Shown in pieces: positions 27,316 through 37,394 of a DNA stretch of 42,696 nt (positions within the stretch are counted from its first letter, which is position 1; each line of letters starts with the position of its first letter). Source of the DNA: Megasphaera geminata F0357 (GTDB taxonomy: Bacteria > Bacillota > Negativicutes > Veillonellales > Megasphaeraceae). The stretch lies in NCBI RefSeq assembly GCF_000239275.1, contig NZ_JH417588.1:53383-96078 (forward strand). The letters are read 5' to 3'. The notes under the pieces are model-generated. The model had not been told where the DNA came from, made no database searches, and worked only from the letters and a program-made list of their open reading frames with translations. The position numbers and the translations under genes are program-made.

Positions 27316-30300
27316 CTACGTTCCTTTCTCCATAAGCTCATCAACCTGCACGGTCAACAATTTGGAAACCCCTTTTTCTTCCATTGTCACTCCCTGCAGC
27401 GTATTGGCCGCTTCCATGGATTTACGGCGATGCGTGATAACAATAAACTGTGTATCGCCGCTGTAATTTTTCAAATACTTGGCCATTCTGTCAACATTCG
27501 CTTCGTCCAGCGCCGCGTCAACCTCATCGACAAGGCAGAACGGCGCCGGATGATAGGCAAGAAAAGCCAGCAGTAAAGCTATAACTGTCAAAGCCCGTTC
27601 GCCGCCGGAGAGAAGGGTCAACGACTGCCGCTTCTTGCCGGGCGGCTGAATAAGAAACTCAACGCCGCATTCAAGAATATTGTGAACATCCGTCAAGGCT
27701 ATTTCAGCGGTCCCGCCGCCGAAAAGCCGACTGAAAATCCGCTGGAAATGACCGCCGATCTCGGCAAAAGCCGTGCCGAACTGTGCGGCCATAGCCTTGT
27801 CTATTTCAGCAACGACCGCCGTCAGCTTGGCCCTCGACTCTAAAAGGTCTTCACTTTGCTTTTTATAAAGTTCCGCTTTCTCCGCGACTTCTCTGTGTTC
27901 TTCGTCCGCATTGGGATTAATCGGGCCTAAACCGGCAATTTCACTCTTTAAGGAAGAAACTTTATCCTGCAGCTCGCGCAAAGAACCGTCACGGCGCCGT
28001 TCCATCGCTTCCTGCCGGGTCAGCCCCTGCGCCGCCAGCTTCTCTTCACTGCGCATAATTTCGCCGTTATACTTTTCAATTTGAATATCGGCCGTATTGC
28101 ATTGCCTCGTCCGGTACTCCGCTTCATCGCGGAGACGCCGCAATTCATCCTCCAACTCCTGATTGGCTCTGAAATTTCCTTCCCGGGATTTATAAAAGGC
28201 TTCTTTTTCCGCTTCTTTTTCACGGGTTTCCGCTTCCTTTAAAGCCAGATGTCGCCGTGTTTTTTCAACGGCCTGACGCTCTTTGTCAAGACGGTCCCGT
28301 GTATCGTGCCGCCGTTTTGTAAGCGCCGCCGCTTCGCTGCGATATTCATCCCGCCACCGTTTTTGTTGTTCAATCTGCTCGGACAGATGGCGCGTCTGCT
28401 CTTCCAGCCGAGCCGCTTCAATCTGTCGCTCCGTCAACGCCTGTCTGTACTGCTCCGCCTCAGCCGCATATTTTTTATAAGCCGCTTCCGTGCTGCCGGA
28501 TTTATTATCCGTTCGCAGTGAAAGAGCGGCAAGTGTTTCTTTCTTTTCCGCAAGTGTCGCCTGAATGGACGCACGCAAGCCCGTCAACCCGTTTTTTGCC
28601 TCTTCATGACGGCGCAGCTCTGCTTTCAACCGCAGGCCGTCTTCTCTTTGCTTATCCTTTTCCCAAACAAGTTGTCTTACTTTGTCTGCCGTTTCATTAA
28701 AGTGCCGTTCCGTTTCATTTAGGCTGCGAACCGACTCGGAGCGGGCTTCACTTAACTTTCGATGTACCGCGACGAGTCCGGAAAGCCGCTTTTCCACGGC
28801 TGCGGCCTCCTTGCGCAAGGCGCACAGCACGCTGCGGCGGCCGACAATCGAACTTTCTTTATTTTGCACACTGCCGCCGGTAAGCGAACCGCCGGCATTA
28901 AAGAGCGTGCCGTCAACACAGACTATACGCAGCCGGCCGCCATACTTGCGCGCTACTGCGGAAGCTCCGTCAACAGTTGCGGCAACAAGAGTTCTCTCCA
29001 AAAGATAAGAAAAAATATTTTCATATTTATGATCGTATTCAATCAGACTTTTTGCCGTCCCTATAATTCCGTTTTCATGAAGGGCCCGTTCCTCATCCCC
29101 GCTGCAGGGGCGGGGGCGGACCGTATCCAGCGGCAAAAAGGTGGTACGGCCGGCCTTTCCCCTCTTTAAATAAGCGACTGCCTGTTTGGCCGCCTCTTCC
29201 GATTCGGCAATGATAAAGCGCGAAGCTCCGCCGAGAGCCATATCAACAGCGGTCACATAAATATCGGGCACGCGGCACGCCTCACCGACAACGCCGCAAA
29301 TACGGCTGCGCCACGGCTCGTTTGCGGTGAGTACGGTTTTTACGGCGCGGCCGAACCCTTCGTGTTCCTGTTCCATCCCTTCCAGAACGCGGATACGCTG
29401 CTTCAGTCCGTCAAGTTGAGAACTCGTGTTTCTTCCCTTTTCCTCACATTTTCCCAGCCGGTCGGCTGCCGTTTCCGCTTCGATACGGCATTCATTACAA
29501 GATGACTGCAAACGCTCCCGCTCATTTTGTGACCGCCCCAGCTCCGCCGCCGTTTTTTCTTCCGCAGCACGGCTTTCACGTAACAGCTCTGTCGCCCGTT
29601 CGGCGGCGTCTGCAACCTCTTTGTACCGTTCGCGTGTATCATCAAGACGGCGGTTCAGTTCCTCAATGTCACGCGTAAGAGCATATTCCTCTTCCCTTCG
29701 GCTCCTGTCGGCAGCCGCCGTTTCCTTTGTTGCCGCTTCTGCGGCGCCCGCCTTCAAAGCCGCCTCATTGTACAAGCGTTCCGTCAGTTTCAGGCTCCGA
29801 TCGGCAGCATTTTTTACGGTATTGCATTCTTCAAGGGTTTCTCTGAGAGCCGTAATTTTTTCATCAATTTCCAATTCTTTTGCGGCAATGCTCTTTTCTT
29901 CTCCGCTCATAGCGGCAAGAGCCTGTTCCAATTCGGCTGCGCGCAGGATACACGCTTCCTGCCGCGTCTTCAGCCCTTCCGCTTCCGATTTTGCCGTCGC
30001 CGCCGCTTCATTAAGCGCACGAAGCAGGGATTCCTCTTCTTCTATAGACGCCAAAATCCCCTGCCGCTTCTCATCGGCGCCGGCGATCGCTTCATTAAGC
30101 CGACCGCTTTCAGAGACGGCCTGCTGTTTCATAAGTTCCGCCCTTGCTAAAAGACGTTCAAAATTCCGCATCTCCTGGAGGGTAAGTGTACCCTCATAAG
30201 CCTGCCGTTCGCCGTCAAGAAGGCGGAACAACTTCAATTTTTTCGCCTGTTCCGTTATCGGCCCGAGCCGCTCCTCAAGAAGGCTCGTCATATCCTGAAT

Positions 30301-30871
30301 ACGAGCCAGATTATGTTCCGTTTCTTTAATTTTTTTCAGGCCTTCTGTCTTGTCGCCCTTTGAACCGGCTGATACCGGCAACTTCCTCAAAGATGACACG
30401 CCGTTCCTCAGGTTTGCTGTTAAGAATCCGGTCAACTCTGTTCTGCCCGATAACGGCCATGGAGTCCTGTCCTATGCCGGTATCAGCAAAAAGATGATGA
30501 ATATCTTTTAAACGGCACGGTCGTTTATTAATATAGAATTCACTGTCACCGGAACGGAAATAACGTCTTGTAATAACGACTTCCCGATATTCCGTGTCAA
30601 GCGTTTTATCGGAATTATCAAAAAAGAGGGATACTTCCGCCGCCCCCTGAGGACGACGCGCGGCGGTACCGGAAAAAATGATATCTTCGGCCCGCTGTCC
30701 GCGCAATTGACGCACATTCTGTTCGCCCATAACCCAGCGGACAGCATCGGAAATGTTACTTTTACCGCTCCCGTTAGGCCCGACAATAGCCGTAACGCCT
30801 TTATCGAAGGTAAGTACAGTTTTATCGGCGAAGGATTTAAACCCCCGCAGTTCCATTTTTAACAGTTGCAC
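27316..30871 (-). CDS. smc: Chromosome segregation protein SMC, frameshifted
   Basis: SMC is the condensin ATPase that organises the chromosome with ScpA and ScpB. The N-terminal head has Walker [21 protein letters not shown]. Two long coiled coils flank the hinge ([36 protein letters not shown]). The C-terminal head has the signature [18 protein letters not shown] and Walker [19 protein letters not shown]. The frame is broken at 30356-30358 by one extra G in GGG; GISRFKG should continue [13 protein letters not shown]. The repaired length is ~1184 residues, normal. The start is GTG at 30871 after GAGGAAAATAAG. The indel is probably sequence error. Confidence 0.95.
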
Positions 30872-30886
30872 CTTATTTTCCTCTTT

Positions 30887-31576
30887 TTATATTAACCGGG
30901 ACATGCAGAAGTAATACACGACAGGCATAAACATAGCCGGTAAATAATCGGCAGTCTTCAATTTTACAATGCCGAGCATATTAAAACCGATAACGATGAT
31001 CAGAATATTGCCGACGGCGCTCAATTCACGTACTGCGGCATCCGTCATGACCGGTGCCAAAAAAGAGGCGACAAGACAGAAGAACCCTTCATATATAATA
31101 AGAACTATCCCTACGGGAATGGCCCCCGCACCGGAAACGGCGCCGAAAATAAAAGCGGAAATACCGTCTAAAAGGCTCTTAATATAAAGAAGAGACACGT
31201 CACCGAGAAGAGTCGCCTGTATAGGCCCCAGTACGGCCATGGCCCCGACGACCTGAATAATGGATAAGGTGACGAAAGTATTGGTAAAATCCGTATCCTT
31301 ACCGGCATGAAACAATGTTTTAAAACGGCTCCCCAAACGCTGCATGACATCCTCTATCCCGACAGCCGTGCCTAAGACGGTCCCTGCGGCCATACTTACT
31401 GTAACGAGAATCCAGTTTTCCGTCTTAATCGCCCCTTGGACACCCATGCATATAATCCACGAACCGATAGCCGAATATACGGCTTTTAACCATCGGTCTT
31501 TTAAGCCCTTACCGACAAGCATGCCCAAAAAAGCGCATACAGACGTGGCCAGTCCGTTGATAAGTACGCCTAACAC
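30887..31576 (-). CDS. DUF554 family membrane protein
   Basis: The 229-residue protein has about seven hydrophobic segments and the family features [28 protein letters not shown]-like [14 protein letters not shown], and [22 protein letters not shown]. The function of DUF554 (YdfK-like) proteins is unknown; a transport role is often supposed. The start is a GTG at 31576 after GAGGGGGA. It lies 15 bases before smc and may be the first gene of the smc-ftsY transcript. The rnc gene that often precedes smc is absent. Confidence 0.85.
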   Translation of the reverse strand: MLGVLINGLATSVCAFLGMLVGKGLKDRWLKAVYSAIGSWIICMGVQGAIKTENWILVTVSMAAGTVLGTAVGIEDVMQRLGSRFKTLFHAGKDTDFTNTFVTLSIIQVVGAMAVLGPIQATLLGDVSLLYIKSLLDGISAFIFGAVSGAGAIPVGIVLIIYEGFFCLVASFLAPVMTDAAVRELSAVGNILIIVIGFNMLGIVKLKTADYLPAMFMPVVYYFCMSRLI

Positions 31577-31702
31577 AGAAAATCCCCCTCTATGATAAAG
31601 TAATATCGTCTTATTATAGCAAAAAAGGCATTTCATCTCCAGCCGAAAAGACTGTATTCATCGCATCCTTCCGAGCTTCTTCGTAAATTTCGTCATCTGC
31701 AC

Positions 31703-31732
31703 TTGACTTGAGCCGCCTTGTATGATTATATT
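31703..31732 (+). promoter_or_regulatory. Promoter of the CorA-type gene
   Basis: TTGACT at 31703-31708 is followed after 17-18 bases by TTATAT/TATATT. The ribosome-binding site AAAGGAGGG lies about 35 bases further on. Confidence 0.5.
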
Positions 31733-31784
31733 TAATTTGAGTTGCTGTGCATATAACGCCGCGGAAAGGAGGGATACGGCATGC

Positions 31785-32735
31785 TTGTCGGTATACAAAC
31801 ACATAAACGGACACTTGGAAGATGATCTGTCACTGACAACCGCCGAAAAAGGTTCGTGGATTAATGTCGTAAACCCCGATTCGGACGATTTGCAAATCGT
31901 GTCCATGGTCACGGAGATCCCTACGGATGTCCTGAAAACCGCTCTGGATACGGAAGAACGCTCACACGTGGAAATAGAAGACGAATATATTTTCGTCGTC
32001 ATCAATATCCCCATTATCCTGGAAACGGACAGTTATGATACGCTGCCGTTGGGTATTTTCATGACACCGGATTTCATTGTTACCGTATGCATTCAGGAAG
32101 CGGAAATACTGCGTGTATTTACACAAAATAAGTATCCCCTTTTTTATACCTTTAAAAAGACCCGCTTCTTATTCCAGATTCTTTTCCGTACGGCAACACT
32201 TTATCTGCGTTATTTACAGCAGATCAACCACCGCACGGACGACATTGAAAATATCCTGCGCAACTCCATGAGAAATCGCGAATTCTTCATGCTTCTGGAA
32301 TTACAGAAGTCCCTGACCTATTTCACATCGGCACTGCGCGGCAACGGAGCGGTCATGGAAAAATTGCTGCGCCTGCGGCGCAATCAATCCCTGCATCATC
32401 TTTTAAAGCTTTATGAAGAAGATGAAGATCTTCTGGAAGATGTAATTATCGAAAACAAACAGGCTATTGAAATGGTAGAAATGTATACGAATATTCTTAT
32501 GAGCATGTCCGATACATTTGCCTCCATCATTTCCAATAATCTGAATATCGTCATGAAATTCCTCGCTTCCATTACAATTATCCTTTCCGTACCGACGACC
32601 ATATTCAGCCTTTGGGGGGTGAATGTCCCGCTTCCCTTTCAGGAAAACGAATGGGGCTTTTTTCTCGTTATTACGGTTGCCATGATCTGCTCAGCCGTAG
32701 CCGTAGCCCTGTTGTGGCTGAAAAAACTGTTCTAA
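31785..32735 (+). CDS. CorA-family divalent-metal transporter
   Basis: The 316 residues show the CorA layout: an N-terminal cytoplasmic alpha/beta domain (GSWINVVNP), long helices (TDDIENILRNSMRNREFFMLLELQKSL), and two C-terminal membrane helices. The signature after the first helix reads LWGVNVPLPF, so the usual Gly-Met-Asn is Gly-Val-Asn. The frame opens upstream without a good start. The TTG at 31785 is taken, 11 bases after GGAGGG. An ATG at 31781 has better spacing but is out of frame; one base removed after ATGCTT would join it to SVYKHINGHLE, so a small start-site error is possible. Confidence 0.82.
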   Translation: MSVYKHINGHLEDDLSLTTAEKGSWINVVNPDSDDLQIVSMVTEIPTDVLKTALDTEERSHVEIEDEYIFVVINIPIILETDSYDTLPLGIFMTPDFIVTVCIQEAEILRVFTQNKYPLFYTFKKTRFLFQILFRTATLYLRYLQQINHRTDDIENILRNSMRNREFFMLLELQKSLTYFTSALRGNGAVMEKLLRLRRNQSLHHLLKLYEEDEDLLEDVIIENKQAIEMVEMYTNILMSMSDTFASIISNNLNIVMKFLASITIILSVPTTIFSLWGVNVPLPFQENEWGFFLVITVAMICSAVAVALLWLKKLF

Positions 32736-32743
32736 TCCATATG

Positions 32744-32772
32744 AAAAAGCGCTTCCGACGAAGCGCTTTATT
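32744..32772. terminator. Terminator between the CorA-type gene and rnhB
   Basis: AAAGCGCTTC and GAAGCGCTTT pair perfectly around CGAC (32746-32769), with A and T tracts outside. It serves both converging genes. Confidence 0.9.
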
Positions 32773-33564
32773 TTATCTGTGAAAATGTACCATCGACCTG
32801 ACGGGCTCAAAGCTCCTTCTGTGAATGGGGCAGGGGCCGTACATAGCTATGGCATCCCTGTGCCGCTGCGTCAGATACCCTTTGTGTCTGGCAAAGCCGT
32901 ATTGCGGGTATCGGGCATCATAGTCGACCATGATGCGATCACGCGAGACCTTGGCAATGATGGATGCGGCCGCAATGGAAAGGCTTCGGCTGTCACCGCC
33001 GATAAGGGAAGCATGGGCAATGCCCAAATCGGGTAGCGGCATGGCATCAACCAGTACCGCATTGGGTCGTACCGCCAATGCGGCAACGGCTTCATACATA
33101 GCCTGTTGTGTCGCATGATAAATATCAAGGGCATCGATTTCTTTTTCCGATTTACAAATACAGGATACGGCAACGGCATTATCCATAACGGCATCATACA
33201 GTACCTCCCGCTTTTCGGGCGGTATTTTTTTACTGTCGTTTATACCCGGACAGGTCCAGCCGGCAGGCAAAATAACGGCCGCGACCGTAACGGGCCCGGC
33301 AACGGGGCCGCGTCCGACCTCGTCAATGCCGGCGATATATTGTGCCCCTTTATGATAGAACATCGTCTCGTATTTAAGCATGCCCTGAAGACGCGCCTCC
33401 TCTTTCTTACGGCGCTCCTCTTTTCTGCTGTACCCTTCAGCCAGTTTCCGTACGGATTTGCGCTCATCTTTCAGCATCAGCGCCAAAAGCGGACCTATGT
33501 GTTCCCCTTCCCGTTCGAGAAGGATTTTTAATTCGCTTACTGTAAGAGCGGCTATATCAATCAT
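32773..33564 (-). CDS. rnhB: Ribonuclease HII
   Basis: RnhB nicks RNA in RNA-DNA hybrids and removes misincorporated ribonucleotides. The 263 residues start with a helical extension of about 70 residues typical of Firmicute enzymes. The catalytic domain starts at YIAGIDEVGRGPVAGPVTVAAV, with active-site Asp-Glu; further acidic residues lie in VLVDAMPLP and GGDSRSLSIAAASIIAKVSRD. It ends GYLTQRHRDAIAMYGPCPIHRRSF. The ATG at 33564 overlaps the end of rbgA, as in many Firmicutes. Confidence 0.95.
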   Translation of the reverse strand: MIDIAALTVSELKILLEREGEHIGPLLALMLKDERKSVRKLAEGYSRKEERRKKEEARLQGMLKYETMFYHKGAQYIAGIDEVGRGPVAGPVTVAAVILPAGWTCPGINDSKKIPPEKREVLYDAVMDNAVAVSCICKSEKEIDALDIYHATQQAMYEAVAALAVRPNAVLVDAMPLPDLGIAHASLIGGDSRSLSIAAASIIAKVSRDRIMVDYDARYPQYGFARHKGYLTQRHRDAIAMYGPCPIHRRSFEPVRSMVHFHR

Positions 33565-34426
33565 TGTCTTTTCCTTCAAACTCACCGGGCCAATCAAGAG
33601 AAATGGCGCCGATTCTGCCTTCCCTGTATTCTTTGATAATGAGTTTATATGTTTTTTCCATATCGACCGTACCGCCTGCCACGACACAGCCGCGATTTCT
33701 GCCGATACGGACGACGGTAAGGGCCGGGTCTTCATCAAGCCTGTCCAGTTTAAAGCGTCGCGCCAGCGCTTCGGGATAACGGACGGATAATTCCGATATA
33801 AGTTCCGTAACGACTTCCTGCATGTCGAAAACCGCATCTGATATGGCCCCCGTCGCCGCCAGTCTTTTGGCGCTTCTCTGATCCTCAAGTTTGGGCCACA
33901 GCACACCCGGCGTATCCAGCAGATCGAGGCTGTCCGAGAGATGGACCCATTGTTTTCCTTTCGTTTCACCGGGCCGGTCCGCCGTCTTTGCGACATTTCT
34001 TCCGGCCAGACGATTAATAAGGGTCGACTTTCCCACATTGGGAATGCCGAGTATAATCGTCCGGACAGGCCGGTTTTTCAACCCTCTGGCGCGCCAATGC
34101 GCCAGTTTCGGTTCAGCCATCTTGTGAACGGCCTGTATAAGCTGTTTGATCCCCCTGCCGTCCTTGCTGTTCAGCGCGATTACATGCCTGCCCCGATTAC
34201 GGTAATACGCCTTCCATAATTCCAATGCCGCCGGATCGGCAAGATCGGCTTTATTGAGGACAATGACGGAAGGCTTTTCTCCCAACAGAGCCGCAATCAT
34301 CGGATTGGTACTGCTTACGGGAATACGGGCATCCACCAGTTCGATTACCGCGTCGATCACCTTCAGATTTTCTTCGATCAGCCGTTTCGCCTTGGCCATA
34401 TGACCGGGATACCAGTTAATAATCAC
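33557..34426 (-). CDS. rbgA: Ribosome biogenesis GTPase RbgA (YlqF)
   Basis: RbgA is a circularly permuted GTPase needed for late 50S ribosomal subunit assembly. The 289 residues begin WYPGHMAKAKRLIEENLK. The motifs occur in permuted order: G4 NKADL near residue 59, then G1 GIPNVGKSTLINRLAG near 128, then G3 DTPGVLWPK near 172. The C-terminal ANTAR-like RNA-binding region follows. It is translationally coupled to rnhB by an eight-base overlap. Confidence 0.95.
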   Translation of the reverse strand: MIINWYPGHMAKAKRLIEENLKVIDAVIELVDARIPVSSTNPMIAALLGEKPSVIVLNKADLADPAALELWKAYYRNRGRHVIALNSKDGRGIKQLIQAVHKMAEPKLAHWRARGLKNRPVRTIILGIPNVGKSTLINRLAGRNVAKTADRPGETKGKQWVHLSDSLDLLDTPGVLWPKLEDQRSAKRLAATGAISDAVFDMQEVVTELISELSVRYPEALARRFKLDRLDEDPALTVVRIGRNRGCVVAGGTVDMEKTYKLIIKEYREGRIGAISLDWPGEFEGKDND

Positions 34427-34505
34427 AGTATACTCCCTTCCTGTACTTCAATGCATCTATTGTACGGTAAAAAAACGGTGTAAGTAAAGTGTTTTTAAAA
34501 GACAT

Positions 34506-34539
34506 AAAAATAAGAGCTGCCGATACAGCTCTTATTTTT
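34506..34539 (-). terminator. thrS terminator
   Basis: A perfect 14-base stem (34506-34519 with 34526-34539) has a six-base loop and ends in a T run on the minus strand, just after the thrS stop codon. Confidence 0.92.
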
Positions 34540-34546
34540 ATGAATA

Positions 34547-36454
34547 TTACCCCTTACGGCTATCCGAAATATCTTTAATATGCGCAATGAATTCATCGGT
34601 ACGTTGTGCCCCCAAATCACCTTTGGCGCGGTCGCGGACGGAAACCGTGCCGGTTTCGACTTCCTTGTCGCCGATAACGGCCATGTACGGGACTTTCTCT
34701 ATCTGAGCCTTACGGATTTTATATCCGATTTTTTCATTACTTTCGTCAAGTTCAACGCGAATACCCGCTTTCTTGAACTTTTTACGAAGTTCGGCGGCAT
34801 ACGCCATATGTTTTTCCGAAATCGGCAGAATTTTAACCTGGATCGGCGCAAGCCATACAGGGAACGCACCGGCATAGTTTTCAACGAGAATGCCGATGAA
34901 ACGTTCAATACTGCCGAAGCACGCGCGGTGCACCATAACGGGACGATGTTTCTGACCGTCCTCGCCGACATACGTCATATCGAAGCGCTCCGGCATAAGC
35001 ATGTCAAGCTGGATCGTGCCGCACTGCCAGGTACGGCCGATGGAATCCTTGACATGGAAGTCGAGCTTCGGACCGTAAAAAGCGCCGTCTCCTTCATTAA
35101 TCTGATACGGTACGCCTTTTTCTTCAATAGCTTCTTTCAGGGTTTTCGTGGCAAGTTCCCAGATCTCGTCGCTGCCCATGGAGTTTTCCGGACGGGTGGA
35201 CAGTTCCACATGGTATTCCAGCCCGAAAGCGCTGTACACTTCGTGGAAAAGGTCAAGAACACCTGTAATTTCCTGTTTCATCTGTGACGGCAGCATAAAG
35301 ATATGCGCATCATCCTGTGTAAAGCTGCGCACGCGGAAGAGGCCGTGCAAAGCGCCGTGTAATTCATGGCGATGTACTAAACCGAGTTCAGCCGTACGCA
35401 TCGGGAAATCCCGATACGAATGCACGTTGCTCTTATAGACGAGAATGCCGCCGGGGCAGTTCATCGGTTTAATAGCATACGGTGCATCATCGATAGTCGT
35501 GAAGTACATGTTTTCACGATAATGATCCCAGTGACCGGACTGTTCCCAAAGCTGACGGTTCAAGATAATAGGCGTGCTGATTTGATCATATTCATAGCGA
35601 TCATGAAGTTCATTCCAGAACGCCAAAAGATTCTGGCGCAAAAGCATTCCCTTCGGATGGAAGAAGGGGAATCCCGGTCCTTCCTCATGGAAGCTGAACA
35701 GATCCATTTCCTTGCCAAGTTTACGATGATCGCGTTTTTCCGCTTCTTCGCGCATTTTCAAGTATTCATCAAGCTGCGACTGTTTTTCAAACGCCGTACC
35801 GTAAATACGCTGCAGCATCTTATTTTTCTCGTCACCGCGCCAGTACGCGCCGGCAACAGACAAGAGCTTGAACGCCTTGACCTGACCGGTTGTCATAACA
35901 TGCTGCCGTCACAGATGGTCATAAAATTCACCTTGACGGTAAACGGAAATCGTAGCTGCCGCAGGCAGTTCTTTAATAAGCTCCACCTTGTAGCTTTCTC
36001 TTTCCTTACCGAACAGTTTAAGCGCCGCATCGCGGGAAATCACTTCATACGTAACGGGCAAATTTTCTTTGACAATCTTATGCATTTCCGCTTCGATTGT
36101 GGCAAAATCGTCTTTCGTAAAACGATGTTCCGTATCGAAATCATAGTAAAAGCCGTTTTCAATCGCCGGCCCGATAGCTATTTTTACATCCTTGAAAAGG
36201 CGGCGTACTGCTTGTGCCATAATATGGGAAGCCGTATGCCGAAGCGTATTCTTACCTTCCTGCGAATCAAAAGTAAGAAACTCCACCTCCGAACCGTTGA
36301 CCAGGGGCATGCGTAAATCCGTAACATTACCGTTCACCTTCGCAACAAGAACTTTTTTAGCCAGGCTGTTGCTGATTTGCGCCACCGCTTCACCGAGTGT
36401 ACAGCCGTCGGCAAACGAACGTTTGCTGCCGTCTTTTAATACTACTTCCGCCAT
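34547..36454 (-). CDS. thrS: Threonyl-tRNA synthetase, with an internal UGA in the editing domain
   Basis: ThrS charges tRNA-Thr. The repaired protein has ~635 residues: TGS domain, editing domain with [11 protein letters not shown], and catalytic core (NCPGG zinc Cys, [37 protein letters not shown]), then the anticodon-binding domain. A TGA at 35911-35909 interrupts the frame within the second editing motif, expected as DLCRGPHV and read here as DHL-stop-RQHV. In the +1 frame the same bases read I-C-D-G-S, placing Cys near the expected position. Two compensating small indels within about 18 bases would explain this. ATG 36454 follows AAAGGAGATG. Expression is controlled by the T-box leader. 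Confidence 0.92.
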
Positions 36455-36474
36455 ATCGAACATCTCCTTTAGAA

Positions 36475-36716
36475 TACAAAAATGACCTCCGTCCACAAGG
36501 GACGAGAGGTCATATTCACGCGGTTCCACCCTAATTTACCGGGAGTATCCCGGCATCTCTGACGCTATAACGGTGCGACCGTATCTGCTTCGACAGTAAG
36601 CTCCGAGGCGGTAATGAACAGCCCGTTTACAGAACACTCACAGCAGCTGTGTTCCTCTCTGTATAAACGGCGGCAACTCATCATGTCCTCATCAACGCCT
36701 GTATATACTTAATGTA
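36475..36716 (-). promoter_or_regulatory. T-box riboswitch leader of thrS
   Basis: On the minus strand the T-box core AGGGTGGAACCGCG lies at 36532-36519. It is followed by a terminator hairpin at 36512-36482 with a T run, just before the ribosome-binding site. Upstream is a long stem I region; ACC in a run TTCATTACCGCCTC is a plausible threonine specifier. Uncharged tRNA-Thr should stabilise the antiterminator and allow thrS expression. Specifier choice is inferred by eye. Confidence 0.92.
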
Positions 36717-36802
36717 TGACGCCATTATACGTCGATTGATTCTACCTGTCAAGGATGAATCTGCAAAAGACGGGCCTTCCCCACAGTCCGCCTTTACCCG
36801 TG

Positions 36803-37186
36803 TTATTCGGCATATGCCGTAACTTCCACTTCCACGAGAGCACCCTTCGGAAGTGCCGCAACCGCCACGCAGGAACGGGCAGGAAGTGTACTGGCAAAAT
36901 ACTTGCCGTATACTGTGTTGACAGTACCGAAAAAGTCCATATTCGTAAGATAAACGGTAGTTTTAACAACATTATCATACGACATGCCTGCCGCTTCAAG
37001 AAGAGCGCCGACATTTTTCATGCACTGCTCGGCTTCAGCCGCAACACCGCCGCCGACGAGTTTGCCCGTTTCCGGATTTAACGCGATTTGTCCGGATGCA
37101 AAGAGGATATTACCGGCTTTGATGCCCTGCGAATACGGTCCTACCGCACCGGGGGCTTTATCTGTTTTGATAACGTTTACTGCCAT
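36803..37186 (-). CDS. ridA: RidA family reactive-intermediate deaminase
   Basis: RidA hydrolyses reactive enamine/imine products such as 2-aminocrotonate and 2-aminoacrylate. The 127 residues show GPYSQGIKAGNILFASGQI, NVVKTTVYLTNMDFF, and LPARSCVAVAALPKGALVEVEV, in which the conserved Arg binds the substrate carboxylate. It lies downstream of ilvA, whose product releases those intermediates. It has a promoter of its own. Confidence 0.95.
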   Translation of the reverse strand: MAVNVIKTDKAPGAVGPYSQGIKAGNILFASGQIALNPETGKLVGGGVAAEAEQCMKNVGALLEAAGMSYDNVVKTTVYLTNMDFFGTVNTVYGKYFASTLPARSCVAVAALPKGALVEVEVTAYAE

Positions 37187-37226
37187 TTTAAAACACTCTC
37201 CTTTAATATAAAAATTGATCCGTTTT

Positions 37227-37256
37227 ATTATAGCAAAAAAATACTGCTTTTGTCAT
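37227..37256 (-). promoter_or_regulatory. ridA promoter
   Basis: On the minus strand ATGACA (37256-37251) and TATAAT (37232-37227) are 18 bases apart, about 40 bases before the ridA ATG. Confidence 0.7.
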
Positions 37257-37394
37257 ATTTCTTAAAATCTTCACTTCTTACCCGCAAGATTTCAAAAGTC
37301 AGGCCTTTCTGTACGGATAGCATCGTTTTATGCGCCGCTGCCGGCTCCTGTGCTTCACCGGCAGGCAGCGAAAATTCCGTTACCGATAACCCCC

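Noticed and set aside
29426-30199. A 257-codon serine-rich open frame on the plus strand
   Set aside because: It mirrors the Glu/Arg/Ala-rich coiled coil of smc, which yields long Ser/Ala-rich antisense frames.
35909-35911. Selenocysteine at the thrS UGA
   Set aside because: In a gapless alignment the UGA falls at the Arg position, not at the conserved Cys, and the neighbouring residues are also disturbed; small indels explain it better.
37256-37394. An open minus-strand stretch after ilvA (about 45 codons)
   Set aside because: It has no start codon with a usable ribosome-binding site, contains the ridA -35 box, and resembles no known protein end.
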